Notes: generated by a model from the letters alone, not told the origin. Shown: positions 39,835 to 48,931, counted from the first letter of the stretch. The stretch is 64,000 bases of DNA from Devosia oryziradicis (GCF_016698645.1 NZ_CP068047.1:124001-188000); one strand, 5' to 3'. Numbers and translations are program-made.

Positions 39835-40065
39835 ATGCACCGACGCACGCGACTGGAAGACCTGACGGTAAAGGAGATCATGGACCGATGGCCGCAGACG
39901 GCCTCGGTCTTCATATCCCGGCGGATGCATTGCGTGGGCTGTCCGATCGGACCATTCCACACGCTCGCCGACGCCGCCGCCGAACACCGGCTCGACGCGG
40001 ACGCGCTGGAAGCGGCGATCCACGATCAGATCACAGCAGGCCGGGCACCAGGCCATCGCCGATAA
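39835..40065 (+). CDS. DUF1858 domain protein
   Basis: A 76-residue single-domain protein of the DUF1858 (ScdA N-terminal-like) family. It starts with LEDLTVKEIMDRWPQTASVFI and has MHCVGCPIGPFHTLADAAAEH, the conserved CxxC that gives the family its redox-disulfide label. Members accompany nitric-oxide and denitrification genes. Repair of nitrosative damage is suspected but not shown. GGGGAGAGAG precedes the ATG. Its last 35 bases overlap the converging regulator gene. Confidence 0.82.
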   Translation: MHRRTRLEDLTVKEIMDRWPQTASVFISRRMHCVGCPIGPFHTLADAAAEHRLDADALEAAIHDQITAGRAPGHRR

Positions 40066-40741
40066 GCAGGATGCGGTGCGGATTCTTGAGCAGCAGCTTC
40101 TGCCGGCCGCCTTCGACCAGACCCGCCGCCTCCCAGGCGGTCAGGATGCGGGAAACCGTATGGAGGGTGGTGCCCGACAGTTCGGCGATGTCCTGCTTGC
40201 TCACGGGGAAGTCGATTCGCACCCCGCCCGCTTCTTTGCGACCTGACTGATTGCCCAGCCTGAGAACGGTGTGGGCCACGCGCCGCTCGACTTCCTCGGT
40301 CGCCATTTCCCGCAGCCGGGAATGGGCTTCCTGCAGCCGATCGCCCATTGTCTGCATGGCGCCCACGGCCATCGAGGGATAGGCCGACATGAACCCGGAC
40401 CATCGCGTTGTTGGCCAAGCCAGGACCACGCTGTCGGACAAGGCGGTCGCCGTGCCCGGATAGTCGGTGCGCTGCAGCGCCTTGGCGATGCCGAACAGAT
40501 CGCCGGGAATCACGATGCGAACGATCACCTGCTGCCCTTCGGCGGTCACCTGGGTCACGCGCAGGCGCCCGGAAACGAGCACGAAGAACCAGCGCGCCTC
40601 CTCGCCCTGCTCGAATACGGCCTCTCCGGCGGCGGCATGCTTCGGCGTTGCCGCGGCGAGCACGTCTTCGAACTGGGTATCGGAAAGAGCCGCGAAGATG
40701 TCGAAGGCCCGGATCGTCGTCCGGTCGATGCCGCTGGCCAT
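40031..40741 (-). CDS. Crp/Fnr family regulator, NnrR-like
   Basis: A 236-residue Crp/Fnr regulator with a beta-roll sensor domain ([27 protein letters not shown]), dimer helix and HTH. It lacks the N-terminal cysteine cluster of FNR. The recognition helix is [14 protein letters not shown], with His where FnrN and FixK of this window have Glu, so its DNA site should differ from TTGA-N6-TCAA. Proximity to nnrS, nnrU and nirK suggests NnrR, the nitric-oxide-responsive activator of denitrification genes. The sensor ligand cannot be read from sequence. Divergent from fixL. Confidence 0.82.
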   Translation of the reverse strand: MASGIDRTTIRAFDIFAALSDTQFEDVLAAATPKHAAAGEAVFEQGEEARWFFVLVSGRLRVTQVTAEGQQVIVRIVIPGDLFGIAKALQRTDYPGTATALSDSVVLAWPTTRWSGFMSAYPSMAVGAMQTMGDRLQEAHSRLREMATEEVERRVAHTVLRLGNQSGRKEAGGVRIDFPVSKQDIAELSGTTLHTVSRILTAWEAAGLVEGGRQKLLLKNPHRILLIGDGLVPGLL

Positions 40742-40841
40742 GGGCACTCCGCTGTCCGCCGGGCTTGCGTCCGGTCGCCAAATCTTTTCAGCTGCAATAC
40801 TATCCGTTTCGTTTCCCGTTCGCCAATGCAGTTGCGGCCCG

Positions 40842-42311
40842 ATGACCTTCCGATACCCTAGCCATATGGTCGCGCTGGCGATCGCCGCCTGCGCGCTGGC
40901 CGCCGGATTCGCCCTCAGATTGCTGCTCAACGACCTGCTCGGCGCTTCGGCGGCGGGCCTGCTGTTCATGCCCGCCATCGTGGCGGCGGTGGTCCTCGGC
41001 GGGCTTGTTCCGGGACTGGTGACGACGTTGGCATCGCTGCCGCTTGCCTGGTATTTCGCCCAGCAGAACCAGTCGAGCCTGGCGGCAGCGACCAACCTTG
41101 CCCTGCTGTTCCTGGTCGGGGCCATGTTCTCCTGGCTGGGCGGCGCCTGGCGCCGGGAGCGTGCCCGTTCGCAGGCCAGCGGCCGGACGATCGTTCAACA
41201 GCAGGCGCATCTGCAATCGATCCTCGATACGGTGCCGGACGCCACCATCGTCATCGACACGCATGGCCTGATCGAATCCTTCAACGTCGCGGCGGTCCGG
41301 CAATTCGGCTATCAGCCGGCCGAAGTGCTGGGCCGCAATATCAGCATGCTGATGCCCTCCCCCTATCGCGAGCAGCATGACGGGTACCTCCATCGCTACC
41401 TGGGTACCGGCGAGAAGCGCATCATCGGCGTCGACCGGGTGGTGGTGGGCCTGAGGAAGGATGGCTCCACCTTCCCCATGAAGCTGGCCGTGGGCGAGAC
41501 CAAGACCGGCGAGCGCCGCTATTTCACCGGCTTCATCCGCGACCTGACGGAACGCGAGGAGCATGCCGCGCAGCTGCAGATTGCCCAGACCGAGCTGGCG
41601 CGCCTGGCGCGGCTCAACGAACTGGGCGAAATGGCGAGCACGCTGGCCCACGAACTCAACCAGCCCCTCTCGGCGATTGCCAACTATGTGCAGGGCTGCA
41701 AGCGATTGCTGCTCAAGCTGGAAGACCGTTATGCGGCCCAGATGCGCGACGCGCTCGACGAAACGGCCCGCCAGGCCTTGCGCGCTGGCGACATCATTCG
41801 CCACCTGCGCGAATTCGTCACCCGGGGCGACACCGAAAAGCATCCCCATGATGTCAAGAAGCTGGTGGAGGAAGCCGGCGCACTGGCGCTGGTGGGGTCC
41901 CGCGAACGCGGCATCAAGACGACCTTCATCTACGAGGAGGACGTGGGACCGGTGCTCGCCGCCCGGGTGCAGATCCAGCAGGTGCTGATCAATCTGCTGC
42001 GCAACGCGATGGAAGCCATGCGCGACAGCCCGGTGCGGGAACTGGAGGTGCGCGTGGCCAGGGAGGGGGCCGACCGGGTATCGCTGGCGGTGTCCGATAC
42101 CGGTCCGGGCATAGCCGAGGAGATTCGTCCCAGGCTGTTCCAGCCCTTCGTGACCAGCAAGCCTGGCGGCATGGGCATTGGCCTGTCGATCTCCAAGCGC
42201 ATCATCGAATCACACGGCGGTGAGCTAAAGCTCGACCGCAGTCCGGCGGGCGGTGCCCGCTTTGTCTTTACGCTCCCCCTGGTGATGGAGGATCTGGATG
42301 ACCAGCCCTGA
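40842..42311 (+). CDS. fixL: Oxygen sensor histidine kinase FixL
   Basis: A 489-residue kinase. N-terminal membrane spans occupy residues 5-100. The heme PAS domain has the FixL heme segment [20 protein letters not shown], with proximal His near residue 179, and [15 protein letters not shown]. The H box is [16 protein letters not shown] with phospho-His near residue 270. ATPase N, G1 and G2 boxes follow ([33 protein letters not shown]). It phosphorylates FixJ when oxygen leaves the heme. It overlaps fixJ by 14 bases. Confidence 0.93.
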   Translation: MTFRYPSHMVALAIAACALAAGFALRLLLNDLLGASAAGLLFMPAIVAAVVLGGLVPGLVTTLASLPLAWYFAQQNQSSLAAATNLALLFLVGAMFSWLGGAWRRERARSQASGRTIVQQQAHLQSILDTVPDATIVIDTHGLIESFNVAAVRQFGYQPAEVLGRNISMLMPSPYREQHDGYLHRYLGTGEKRIIGVDRVVVGLRKDGSTFPMKLAVGETKTGERRYFTGFIRDLTEREEHAAQLQIAQTELARLARLNELGEMASTLAHELNQPLSAIANYVQGCKRLLLKLEDRYAAQMRDALDETARQALRAGDIIRHLREFVTRGDTEKHPHDVKKLVEEAGALALVGSRERGIKTTFIYEEDVGPVLAARVQIQQVLINLLRNAMEAMRDSPVRELEVRVAREGADRVSLAVSDTGPGIAEEIRPRLFQPFVTSKPGGMGIGLSISKRIIESHGGELKLDRSPAGGARFVFTLPLVMEDLDDQP

Positions 42312-42933
42312 TATTGTGGTGCATATCGTGGATGACGAAGAGGCGGTCCGCAATTCGCTGGCTTTCCTGCTGGGCACCAGTGGCTTTGCCACGCGCATCC
42401 ACGAATCGGCGTCAGCCTTCCTGGAGATGGCACCCGGTATCCGGAATGGCTGCCTGATCACCGACCTGCGCATGCCGGACATCGACGGCGTCGAACTGCT
42501 GCGGCGGCTCAGGGAGCGCGATGCCATGCTCCCGGCAATCGTCATATCCGGCCATGGGGATGTGCAGATGGCGGTCGAGGCCATGAAGAATGGCGCCATG
42601 GATTTCATCGAGAAGCCGTTCAGCGACGACGTGATGATCGCCGCGATCGAACGGGCCGTGCAGCAGGCCGAGACTTCCAACCGCGACGATGCCGCGACCC
42701 GGGAGATCACGTCCCGCCTGGCCTCGCTTAGTGAACGGGAGACGCAGGTCCTCAAAGGCGTGGTCGCGGGACTGCCCAACAAGGTCATTGCCTATGAGCT
42801 CGGACTGAGCCCACGCACGGTCGAGGTCTATCGCGCGGGGCTGATGGGTAAGATGAATGCCGGCAGCCTTTCCGAACTGGTGCGAATGGTGCTCAGCGTC
42901 AACTGGCAGCCGGCCCAGCCCGGGCAAAGTTGA
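42298..42933 (+). CDS. fixJ: Response regulator FixJ
   Basis: A 211-residue NarL/FixJ regulator. The receiver has the acidic pair Asp12/Asp13, phosphoacceptor Asp56 in [12 protein letters not shown], and Lys in [11 protein letters not shown]. The C-terminal LuxR-type HTH reads [48 protein letters not shown]. It is phosphorylated by FixL and should activate fixK, whose upstream region holds a FixJ-like site. It is co-transcribed with fixL. Confidence 0.94.
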   Translation: MTSPDIVVHIVDDEEAVRNSLAFLLGTSGFATRIHESASAFLEMAPGIRNGCLITDLRMPDIDGVELLRRLRERDAMLPAIVISGHGDVQMAVEAMKNGAMDFIEKPFSDDVMIAAIERAVQQAETSNRDDAATREITSRLASLSERETQVLKGVVAGLPNKVIAYELGLSPRTVEVYRAGLMGKMNAGSLSELVRMVLSVNWQPAQPGQS

Positions 42934-42943
42934 TCTAGCTCAA
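42930..42943 (+). promoter_or_regulatory. FixK/FNR box before the FixT-like gene
   Basis: TTGATC-TAGC-TCAA begins in the last bases of fixJ. A centre at -41.5 places the start at 42978, TAAAAC (42966-42971) sits exactly at -10, and the leader is 37 bases. This puts the small receiver-like gene under FixK/FnrN. Confidence 0.8.
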
Positions 42944-43014
42944 TTCTGTCCCCTCGCTGTCGCGCTAAAACGGCCCGGCGAGAAAGATTGGCGATCTCGC
43001 CTGGAGACGCGCCG

Positions 43015-43359
43015 ATGCATTGGGGCCGCATATTGGTGGTCGCGCGGGACGAGGACCTGCGCCGCTCACTGACCTTTGCGCTGGCGGCTTACGGCCATGC
43101 GGTCACGCCCAGGGCAAACCTGCCGCAAGGCGAAGAGGCGAGCGCTTTCGACTGCATCGTGCTCGACGAGCACGCGTTACCGAAGTCGATGACACCGGCT
43201 CTGCTTTCTCCCCATTGCCCCGTGCTGTTGCTGGCTTATTCACAGGAGGGTCTCGCCAACGCCTCGGTCACCAGCGTGATCGCCATGCCGCTCAAGGGCG
43301 AGGCCGTGCCACAGGCCGTGGCGGCCGCCCTGTCGGGGGTACGGCAGAACGCTAAGTAG
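43015..43359 (+). CDS. fixT: FixT-like single-domain receiver protein
   Basis: A 114-residue stand-alone receiver-like domain. It begins GRILVVARDEDLRRSLTFAL, with ARDED in place of the usual acidic pair, has DCIVLDEH at the phosphoacceptor strand and ends with AMPLKGEAVPQAVAAAL. FixT, a small receiver-fold protein made under FixK control, inhibits FixL in S. meliloti and Caulobacter. Size, fold, position between fixJ and fixK and the FixK box all fit. The ATG at 43015 has GGAGA upstream. A TTG at 42988 is an alternative. The name is by context, and direct similarity to FixT was not tested. Confidence 0.65.
   Translation: MHWGRILVVARDEDLRRSLTFALAAYGHAVTPRANLPQGEEASAFDCIVLDEHALPKSMTPALLSPHCPVLLLAYSQEGLANASVTSVIAMPLKGEAVPQAVAAALSGVRQNAK
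43352..43359 (+). promoter_or_regulatory. Candidate FixJ binding site upstream of fixK
   Basis: CTAAGTAG differs at one base from the GTAMGTAG element I recall for FixJ binding at S. meliloti fixK. It ends at the stop of the preceding gene, 80 bases before the fixK ATG, a distance compatible with FixJ binding around -60. A single short match is weak on its own. Confidence 0.4.
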
Positions 43360-43438
43360 AGTCCCTAAGAGACCAGCCGGAATTTCGGCCCCGCCCCGGC
43401 GATGGCAGATTGATACCCGTGAACAACGGGGCATCGAC

Positions 43439-44077
43439 ATGCTGATCCAGACCAAATTCCGCAATTCTTCGGCCCGCTTCGCGGACAATGACGGCATCCT
43501 TGCCTTTGCGCAGCCCAGCGCGGTGACGCTTTACGAGGCGGGCACCACGATCTACGGCCAGGGTGATCCGACCGGCCAGCTCTACATGGTCGAGTTCGGC
43601 ACCGTCCGGTTGTGCCGCGTGTCCGCCGATGGCCGGCGCCAGATCAGTGCCTTCTATTTTGCCGGCGAGATTTTCGGCCTCGAGGCCGACCAGCAGCGGC
43701 ACTTCTACGCCGAGAGCGTCGACAGCGCCGGCATCCGCGTGCTGCGGCCGAGCCAGGGCGACAAGTTCAACCAGTCCATGTTCCAGGTCGCCCTCAAGGG
43801 CCTGACCCGCGCCCAGGAACACCTGATGGTGCTCGGCCGCCAGAACGGCACCGAGAAAGTGGCCGCCTTCCTGCTCGATGTCGCCGACCGGCAGGGCGCC
43901 GACCGCTTGGTCGAACTGTCGATGCAGCGGTGCGACATTGCCGATTATCTCGGCCTGTCCTTCGAGACGGTCAGCCGCATCCTGACCAAGCTCAAATGCG
44001 CCGGCACTATCCGCATTCCGCATGTCAAGCAGATCGAATTGGTGGACCGCGGAGAGCTCGAATACCTGCGCGGCTGA
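43439..44077 (+). CDS. fixK: FixK transcription activator
   Basis: A 212-residue Crp/Fnr activator without the FNR cysteine cluster, as expected for FixK. The beta-roll contains YGQGDPTGQLYMVEFGTVRLCRVSADGRRQI. The HTH is QRCDIADYLGLSFETVSRILTKLK, with Glu-x-x-Ser-Arg to read TTGA half-sites. The Cys just before the HTH recalls the redox-sensitive Cys183 of Bradyrhizobium FixK2 (inference). It should be induced by FixLJ and activate the cco, hemN and fixT-like boxes. Confidence 0.9.
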   Translation: MLIQTKFRNSSARFADNDGILAFAQPSAVTLYEAGTTIYGQGDPTGQLYMVEFGTVRLCRVSADGRRQISAFYFAGEIFGLEADQQRHFYAESVDSAGIRVLRPSQGDKFNQSMFQVALKGLTRAQEHLMVLGRQNGTEKVAAFLLDVADRQGADRLVELSMQRCDIADYLGLSFETVSRILTKLKCAGTIRIPHVKQIELVDRGELEYLRG

Positions 44078-44111
44078 GGCCACGGACGCTCCCTGCAACT
44101 GCGGCGGGTTA

Positions 44112-44125
44112 TTGGGCTGGCGCAA
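44112..44125 (+). promoter_or_regulatory. Candidate NnrR-type box before nnrS
   Basis: TTGGG-CTGG-CGCAA, of the TTG-N8-CAA class, shares its CTGG core with the box at 48918. A centre at -41.5 puts the start near 44160 with a 26-base leader containing GGAGG. Confidence 0.5.
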
Positions 44126-44185
44126 AGACGGCCTGGCCGCAATGGAGGATCACGTGTCGCCCAGATAGTGCGGAGGCATCGCGAC

Positions 44186-45412
44186 ATGACCATGGCGGAC
44201 AAGACCAAGCGCGAACCGGTGCCGCGCGGGCTGGCTCGGACCGGGCCCGTCATCCTGTCCTATGGCTTCCGCCCCTTCTTCCTGGGGGCCGGGATTTGGA
44301 GCGCGACAGCCATGGCGCTCTGGATCATCGAAGTTTCCTTCGGCATTGGGTTGGGCGGCAGCCTGGGAGGTAGCGCCTGGCATGCCCATGAAATGCTCTT
44401 CGGCTACAGCTCCGCAGCCCTGGCCGGCTTCCTGCTGACCGCCATCCCCAACTGGACGGGCCGCCTGCCCGTCTCCGGCAAACCCCTGCTGGGGCTCGTC
44501 TCGCTCTGGGCTGCGGGGCGCCTGGTGCTCCTTTGGCCTGCGTTGGTGGGGGAACTTACGGCCGTGGCGATCGACGCCGCCTTCCTGCCCGTGCTTTTCC
44601 TGATCTGCGCCCGCGAGATCGTTGCCGGGCGCAAATGGAAAGACCTCAAGGTGCTGGCGGCACTGCTGGCGCTGGCATCGGCCAATGGTTATTTCCACTA
44701 CGCCAATTTCGTCCTGGGCGATGTCGCCCTGCCCTCTCGGCTGGCCGTCGGCGCCTACATGATGCTGATCATGATCATCGGTGGCCGGATATTGCCCAGT
44801 TTCACCGGCAACTGGCTCAAGAAACGCGGGGTCGCGCACTTGCCTTCTCCCTATGGCCGGTTCGACACAGCGGCGCTGCTCGTTGCCCTGGTGGCCTTAC
44901 TGGCATGGACCATGAGTCCCGACCATGCGCTGACGGGCGTCGCCTGCCTGGCTGCCGCGGGGCTGCATGGCATCCGGCTCCTGCGCTGGCGCGGCTGGAC
45001 GACGGCCCCGGAGAGCCTGGTCCTGATCCTCCATCTGGCCTATGGCTTCGTCGTGCTGAGCTTTGCCGCCCTGGCCGCGGCGGCGTTCGGCCAGCTCGAG
45101 CCGGTTGCGGCGTTGCATGTGGCGACCGCTGGAAGCATCGGCGCGATGACGCTGGCGGTCATGACCCGCGCCACGCGGGGCCATACCGGGCTGGAATTGC
45201 GTGCCTCGGGCCTGACCAGGCTCAGCTATGCGGCGGTGCTGGTGGCCGGCGCGATCCGGCCGCTGACGGCCGTGCTGCCGGAGGTCAGGGTCGAGATCAT
45301 CGAACTGGCCGGGGCGGCATGGATCCTGGCCTTTACCCTTTACGTCGTCGAATACGGCCCGGTCCTGCTGCGCAAGCGCAAGGACCTGCTGGCCCCACGC
45401 GGTTCGCTCTAG
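44186..45412 (+). CDS. nnrS: NnrS family membrane protein
   Basis: A 408-residue heme- and copper-containing type membrane protein with about 12 spans, linked to nitric-oxide metabolism and relief of nitrosative stress. Family stretches are SYGFRPFFLGAGIWSA, WHAHEMLFGYSSAALAGFLLTAIPNWTGR, GGRILPSFTGNWL and LHVATAGSIGAMTLAVMTRATRGHTG. GGAGG precedes the ATG at 44186. It follows fixK but appears to have its own NnrR-type box. It converges on nirV with a three-base gap. Confidence 0.92.
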   Translation: MTMADKTKREPVPRGLARTGPVILSYGFRPFFLGAGIWSATAMALWIIEVSFGIGLGGSLGGSAWHAHEMLFGYSSAALAGFLLTAIPNWTGRLPVSGKPLLGLVSLWAAGRLVLLWPALVGELTAVAIDAAFLPVLFLICAREIVAGRKWKDLKVLAALLALASANGYFHYANFVLGDVALPSRLAVGAYMMLIMIIGGRILPSFTGNWLKKRGVAHLPSPYGRFDTAALLVALVALLAWTMSPDHALTGVACLAAAGLHGIRLLRWRGWTTAPESLVLILHLAYGFVVLSFAALAAAAFGQLEPVAALHVATAGSIGAMTLAVMTRATRGHTGLELRASGLTRLSYAAVLVAGAIRPLTAVLPEVRVEIIELAGAAWILAFTLYVVEYGPVLLRKRKDLLAPRGSL

Positions 45413-45415
45413 CCG

Positions 45416-46300
45416 CTAATGCAGGAAGGGTATCGGCCAGGCAAAGCCCGGCTCGCGGACAAGCCTGAAGCCCAGATTGTCGGGTGGGGCGCCGACCGAG
45501 CAACCGCCGCCGCGTGCATCACGGACGAAGACACTCATCGGCGTCAGGTGTCGTCCCTCGAGATAGTGCACGCCGCAGCTCTCCACCACGCTGGCAATGC
45601 CGCCCTCGGGGTCCAGGGTCGTCCGGTTGACGCAGGTTGCCGTCCATTCCCAGACATTGCCGCCCAGGTCCATCACACCCAGGTCATTGGCGCCGAACGC
45701 GCCGGTCGGCTGGGGAACGGCAGTGGTCGAAACGGCGCGACCGGCCTCCTGTTCGTAGGCGGCGAGCCAGCGCGCCGCCGGATTGGTCGCGTCTGTCGGC
45801 TGTTCGACCGCATGGTCGACAGCGCGGTCTCCGGCGATGAATATCCATTCGTCCACCGTCGGCAGACGCCACCGGTCGCCGGTGCGGTCCGACAGCCATT
45901 CGGCATACGCAACCGCATCGCTGTAGCTGACGCCGGTTACGGGCACATCGTCCCGCTCCGCATGGAGGGCGGGCTCGGGCTTGTCGCAGGCGCCGTCGGC
46001 AACGCATTGCCGGTACTCGGTCAGCGTTACCTGGTAGCGCATCACCTCGATCGGCCCCATGGTGGTGTGCAGCATCGTGCCATTGACGGGGGCGCCGTCC
46101 AGCTGGAAGTCGCCCGGCATGCGATGGTCGAAGGCCCGAGCCTCGACCGTCACCGTTTGCGGACCGGCAACGGCTGGGCCTCCCGGATTGATCGCGATCA
46201 TGCCGGTCTGCACCAGCACGACAGTGCTGAGCCCGGCCAGCAGGGCCGTCGGCAGCAGCAGATCGGCGAAAGTCACTTGCTTGATGGCGTGGGCACGCAT
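45416..46300 (-). CDS. nirV: NirV-like formylglycine-enzyme-fold protein
   Basis: A 294-residue protein with an N-terminal membrane anchor (ADLLLPTALLAGLSTVVLVQTGM) and a periplasmic SUMF1/FGE-fold domain. The fold's markers are EVMRYQVTLTEYRQCV, PVTGVSYSDAVAYAEWLSDRTGDRWRLPTVDEWIFIAG, GVMDLGGNVWEWTATC and GFRLVRE. nirV accompanies nirK in many denitrifiers, and its exact role is unresolved. It lies 62 bases downstream of nirK in the same direction and is probably co-transcribed. Confidence 0.88.
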   Translation of the reverse strand: MRAHAIKQVTFADLLLPTALLAGLSTVVLVQTGMIAINPGGPAVAGPQTVTVEARAFDHRMPGDFQLDGAPVNGTMLHTTMGPIEVMRYQVTLTEYRQCVADGACDKPEPALHAERDDVPVTGVSYSDAVAYAEWLSDRTGDRWRLPTVDEWIFIAGDRAVDHAVEQPTDATNPAARWLAAYEQEAGRAVSTTAVPQPTGAFGANDLGVMDLGGNVWEWTATCVNRTTLDPEGGIASVVESCGVHYLEGRHLTPMSVFVRDARGGGCSVGAPPDNLGFRLVREPGFAWPIPFLH

Positions 46301-46362
46301 TTGGAGGGCACCTCCCGGATTGAGGGGCGGCCCGCCAGGGATATGACGGGCCGCCGACGCGG

Positions 46363-47508
46363 TCAGGCGATCGGGCTAGGAGCCTGGACCTGCGTCATGA
46401 GGTCGTCATTCCACTCGCCTTCGACTTTGAAGTGTGCGGTGGCCCCCAGTTCGACGGCCTCGATGAGGTTGTGGTTGACGTAAGCGTAGATTCCCGGCTG
46501 CAGGAACGTATAGAGCGCAGCACCGGCGCAGCCGCCCGGAATGTGCCAGGTCTCGAGATCGACCTGGGGTGCATTGCGGAACTTGCCGGTGTTCCAGACA
46601 TAGTCGCCGTGCCCGCCGATCAGATGGGGACGGGTGTCGCGGTTGGCCTGGCTGTGGATGATCAGCACGGTGTCTCCCACATTGGCGGTCATGGCATTCT
46701 CGCCGGTCAGGGCACCGACGGCGCCATTGAACACCTCATGGGTGGGGGTCAGCGTCTTCATGACCTCCAGCATGTCCGAATAGCCGTCGCCGGCCGATTC
46801 ATAGGTCTTGAAGTTGCCGTCGGCGTCCCGCGGAACGTAGAAGTCCTGCTCGCCGATATAGAAGATGCGATCATAGCTCAGCGGCTTGCCCTGTCCGTCC
46901 TTGAGACCGTCGCGCGGCAGGACCATGATGGCGCCATTCATCCCCGACACCACATGCCAGGGGATCATCGGGCCCCCGGGCGCACAGTGATAGACGAAGA
47001 CCCCCTGGCGCGTGGCCTTGAAGCGCAGCTTCACCTGCTCGCCGGGATTGATCAGGGTCAGGCCTCCACCGCCCAAGGCGCCGGTCGCTGCGTGGAAGTC
47101 GATATTGTGCTGCATCATGTTGGTGTCGGGATTGACCAGGGTCAGCTCGACATAATCGCCCTCGTGCACCACCATCAGCGGGCCCGGGACCGAGCCGTTG
47201 AAGGTCATGGCCTGGACCGTGGTGCCCAGGTCGTCGAGGACCAGCGCCTTTTCCTCGATCTCCAGCGTGAACTCCACGACCTTGGGACCGCCGGTGGCGA
47301 TCTGCTCGTGCTCGTGCACGCCCGGAGGGGTGACGAGGTCCACTTTCACGCGTGGCAGTGTGCCCAGCTCGGGAGCCGGACCGGTTACCACGCCCGCGTC
47401 TTCCGCGACTGCGGGAACCGACGCAAGCACCGCGCCGAAAACGCCGGCAAAGGCAACGCCGGCCATCAGGCTGCGGCGTCCCAGGTTGATGTCGTCATGG
47501 TCTTGCAT
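46363..47508 (-). CDS. nirK: Copper-containing nitrite reductase
   Basis: A 381-residue periplasmic enzyme reducing nitrite to nitric oxide. The Tat signal [14 protein letters not shown] ends near VAED. Two cupredoxin domains carry all expected ligands: His in [11 protein letters not shown] (one type-1, one type-2), His-Cys in VYHCAPGG, His and Met in [10 protein letters not shown] (type-1), and the type-2 His in [11 protein letters not shown]. The catalytic pocket stretch [11 protein letters not shown] is present. Divergent from pseudoazurin, its likely electron donor. A TTGA-N6-TCAA-like box lies upstream. Confidence 0.95.
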   Translation of the reverse strand: MQDHDDINLGRRSLMAGVAFAGVFGAVLASVPAVAEDAGVVTGPAPELGTLPRVKVDLVTPPGVHEHEQIATGGPKVVEFTLEIEEKALVLDDLGTTVQAMTFNGSVPGPLMVVHEGDYVELTLVNPDTNMMQHNIDFHAATGALGGGGLTLINPGEQVKLRFKATRQGVFVYHCAPGGPMIPWHVVSGMNGAIMVLPRDGLKDGQGKPLSYDRIFYIGEQDFYVPRDADGNFKTYESAGDGYSDMLEVMKTLTPTHEVFNGAVGALTGENAMTANVGDTVLIIHSQANRDTRPHLIGGHGDYVWNTGKFRNAPQVDLETWHIPGGCAGAALYTFLQPGIYAYVNHNLIEAVELGATAHFKVEGEWNDDLMTQVQAPSPIA

Positions 47509-47580
47509 TTCAGCTCTCCAACATTCCCGCCTTATCGGCTGGGCTCGATGCTGGAATAGTGCCGGGCGCGCTCACATTCT

Positions 47581-47594
47581 TTGACGCGGCTCAA
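47581..47594 (-). promoter_or_regulatory. FNR/FixK/NnrR-family box for nirK
   Basis: On the plus strand TTGAC-GCGG-CTCAA. With the centre at -41.5 the nirK start falls near 47546, TATTCC is at -10 on the minus strand, and the leader is 37-38 bases. Confidence 0.75.
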
Positions 47595-47644
47595 ATTGCG
47601 ACGACGATTTATCTTGCGGCGGGCGCTGCGACATTTCAGCAAAT

Positions 47645-47658
47645 TTGACCCGGGTCAA
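47645..47658 (+). promoter_or_regulatory. FNR/FixK-family box for pseudoazurin
   Basis: TTGACCCGGGTCAA is a perfect 14-base palindrome. With the centre at -41.5 the start is near 47693, about 40 bases before the pseudoazurin ATG. With the nirK box 64 bases away, each divergent gene has its own site. Confidence 0.85.
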
Positions 47659-47733
47659 AGAAGGCGGGCCGCCCTGGCACGACAAGGAGGCCATGAGACG
47701 CGAATGGATCGCATCTCGATCCAGGAGAAGAAA

Positions 47734-48177
47734 ATGCACACGCTCATCAAGGCAACGCTGGCCACGCTGATGCTGACTGTGGCTGCTGCGCCAGCCTTTG
47801 CCGCCAATTTCGAAGTCCACATGCTCAACAAGGGCGCCGAGGGCGCGGGCATGGTGTTCGAGCCGGCATTGACCCAGGTTGCCGCGGGCGACACGGTGAC
47901 CTTCATCCCCACCGACAAGGGCCACAACGCGGAAACCATCAAGGATATCCTTCCCGAGGGTGCGGAGACCTTCAAGGGCGCGATGGGCAAGGAGGTCGTG
48001 GTGACCTTCACCGTCCCCGGCGTCTATGGCGTCAAGTGCGCGCCCCACCTGGGCATGGGCATGGTCGCCGCCATCGTCGTGGGCGAACCGGTCAACATCG
48101 ATGCCGCCAAGGCCGCCAAGCTCCCCGGCAAGGCCAAGGAACGCTTCGACGCCGCGCTTGCCGCAGCAGGGCTGTGA
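47734..48177 (+). CDS. Pseudoazurin
   Basis: A 147-residue blue copper protein. The signal peptide ends at APAFA, leaving a mature protein of about 124 residues starting [11 protein letters not shown]. Type-1 copper ligands are His in DKGHNAE, Cys and His in [12 protein letters not shown], and Met in the same loop. The C-terminal two helices are typical of pseudoazurin and absent from azurin. It donates electrons to NirK. CAGGAGAAG stands just before the ATG. A perfect palindromic box lies upstream. It is probably co-transcribed with nnrU. Confidence 0.93.
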   Translation: MHTLIKATLATLMLTVAAAPAFAANFEVHMLNKGAEGAGMVFEPALTQVAAGDTVTFIPTDKGHNAETIKDILPEGAETFKGAMGKEVVVTFTVPGVYGVKCAPHLGMGMVAAIVVGEPVNIDAAKAAKLPGKAKERFDAALAAAGL

Positions 48178-48217
48178 CGGCGCGGCCGGAGGCCATCCCG
48201 CAGCTCCGGAGGGGACG

Positions 48218-48904
48218 ATGAACCAGGACACGCTGTCATGGATGCCGTTCGCGGCGTCCTTGACCGCCTTCCTCCTCGCCCATGCCATTCCGGCGCGGCC
48301 GCCGATCAGACGCCGGCTCGTCGGCATCCTGGGCGAGCGCGCCTACACCGCGCTCTATTCGATCATGTCGCTCCTCCTGCTGGGCTGGGTGTTCCGCTCC
48401 GCAACTGAGGCGCCCTATGTCGAACTCTGGCCGGCGCTGGATTGGCAGCGTCTGGTTCCCCAGTTCGTCGTCCCCCTGTCCATGGCCCTGGGGACAGTCG
48501 GCCTTTTTACCGCCAACCCGCTCTCGCTCTCGGCGCGACGGGGCGGGACGGACCAAGATGGAACGATCCTGGCGATAACGCGCCATCCGGTCCTCTGGGC
48601 CCTGGCACTGTGGGCGGCCGCCCATATCGTGCCCAATGGCGACCTGGCTCGTCTCACGCTGTTCGGCGGCCTGCTCGCCCTTTGCCTGGTGGGCATGGTG
48701 GCAATGGACCGGCGCGCCAGGCGGCGCCTGGGCCCGGACCGATGGGCCGCGCTTTCAGCCGATCGCCCGCTGGTGCCGTTCAGCCGGCCGGGCGCACTGC
48801 GCTGGCCGTCCGCACGCGAGAGCCGACTTGCCGCAACCGGGCTTGCTGTCGCGGTGGTGGCAGCCCTGCTGCACGAAACCATCATCGGCCTGCCCGCGAT
48901 CTAG
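48218..48904 (+). CDS. nnrU: NnrU family membrane protein
   Basis: A 228-residue integral membrane protein with about six spans. The NnrU pattern is visible in LTAFLLAHAIPARPPIRRRLVGILGERAYTALYSIMSLLLLGW, then TRHPVLWALALWAAAHIVPNGDL and a short C-terminal loop with RRRLGPDRWAAL. It was named from NnrR-controlled clusters needed for denitrification. The fold resembles isoprenylcysteine-methyltransferase-like proteins, and a biochemical role is not established. GGAGGGGACG precedes the ATG, 40 bases after pseudoazurin. Confidence 0.87.
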   Translation: MNQDTLSWMPFAASLTAFLLAHAIPARPPIRRRLVGILGERAYTALYSIMSLLLLGWVFRSATEAPYVELWPALDWQRLVPQFVVPLSMALGTVGLFTANPLSLSARRGGTDQDGTILAITRHPVLWALALWAAAHIVPNGDLARLTLFGGLLALCLVGMVAMDRRARRRLGPDRWAALSADRPLVPFSRPGALRWPSARESRLAATGLAVAVVAALLHETIIGLPAI

Positions 48905-48917
48905 CGGCGAGCCATCC

Positions 48918-48931
48918 TTGTGCTGGCACAA
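48918..48931 (+). promoter_or_regulatory. Candidate NnrR box, perfect palindrome
   Basis: TTGTG-CTGG-CACAA is a perfect inverted repeat. A centre at -41.5 gives a start at 48966, TAACAA at -10 (48954-48959) and an 18-base leader with GAGAGG. It differs from the FNR boxes in having TTGTG rather than TTGA half-sites. Confidence 0.7.
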
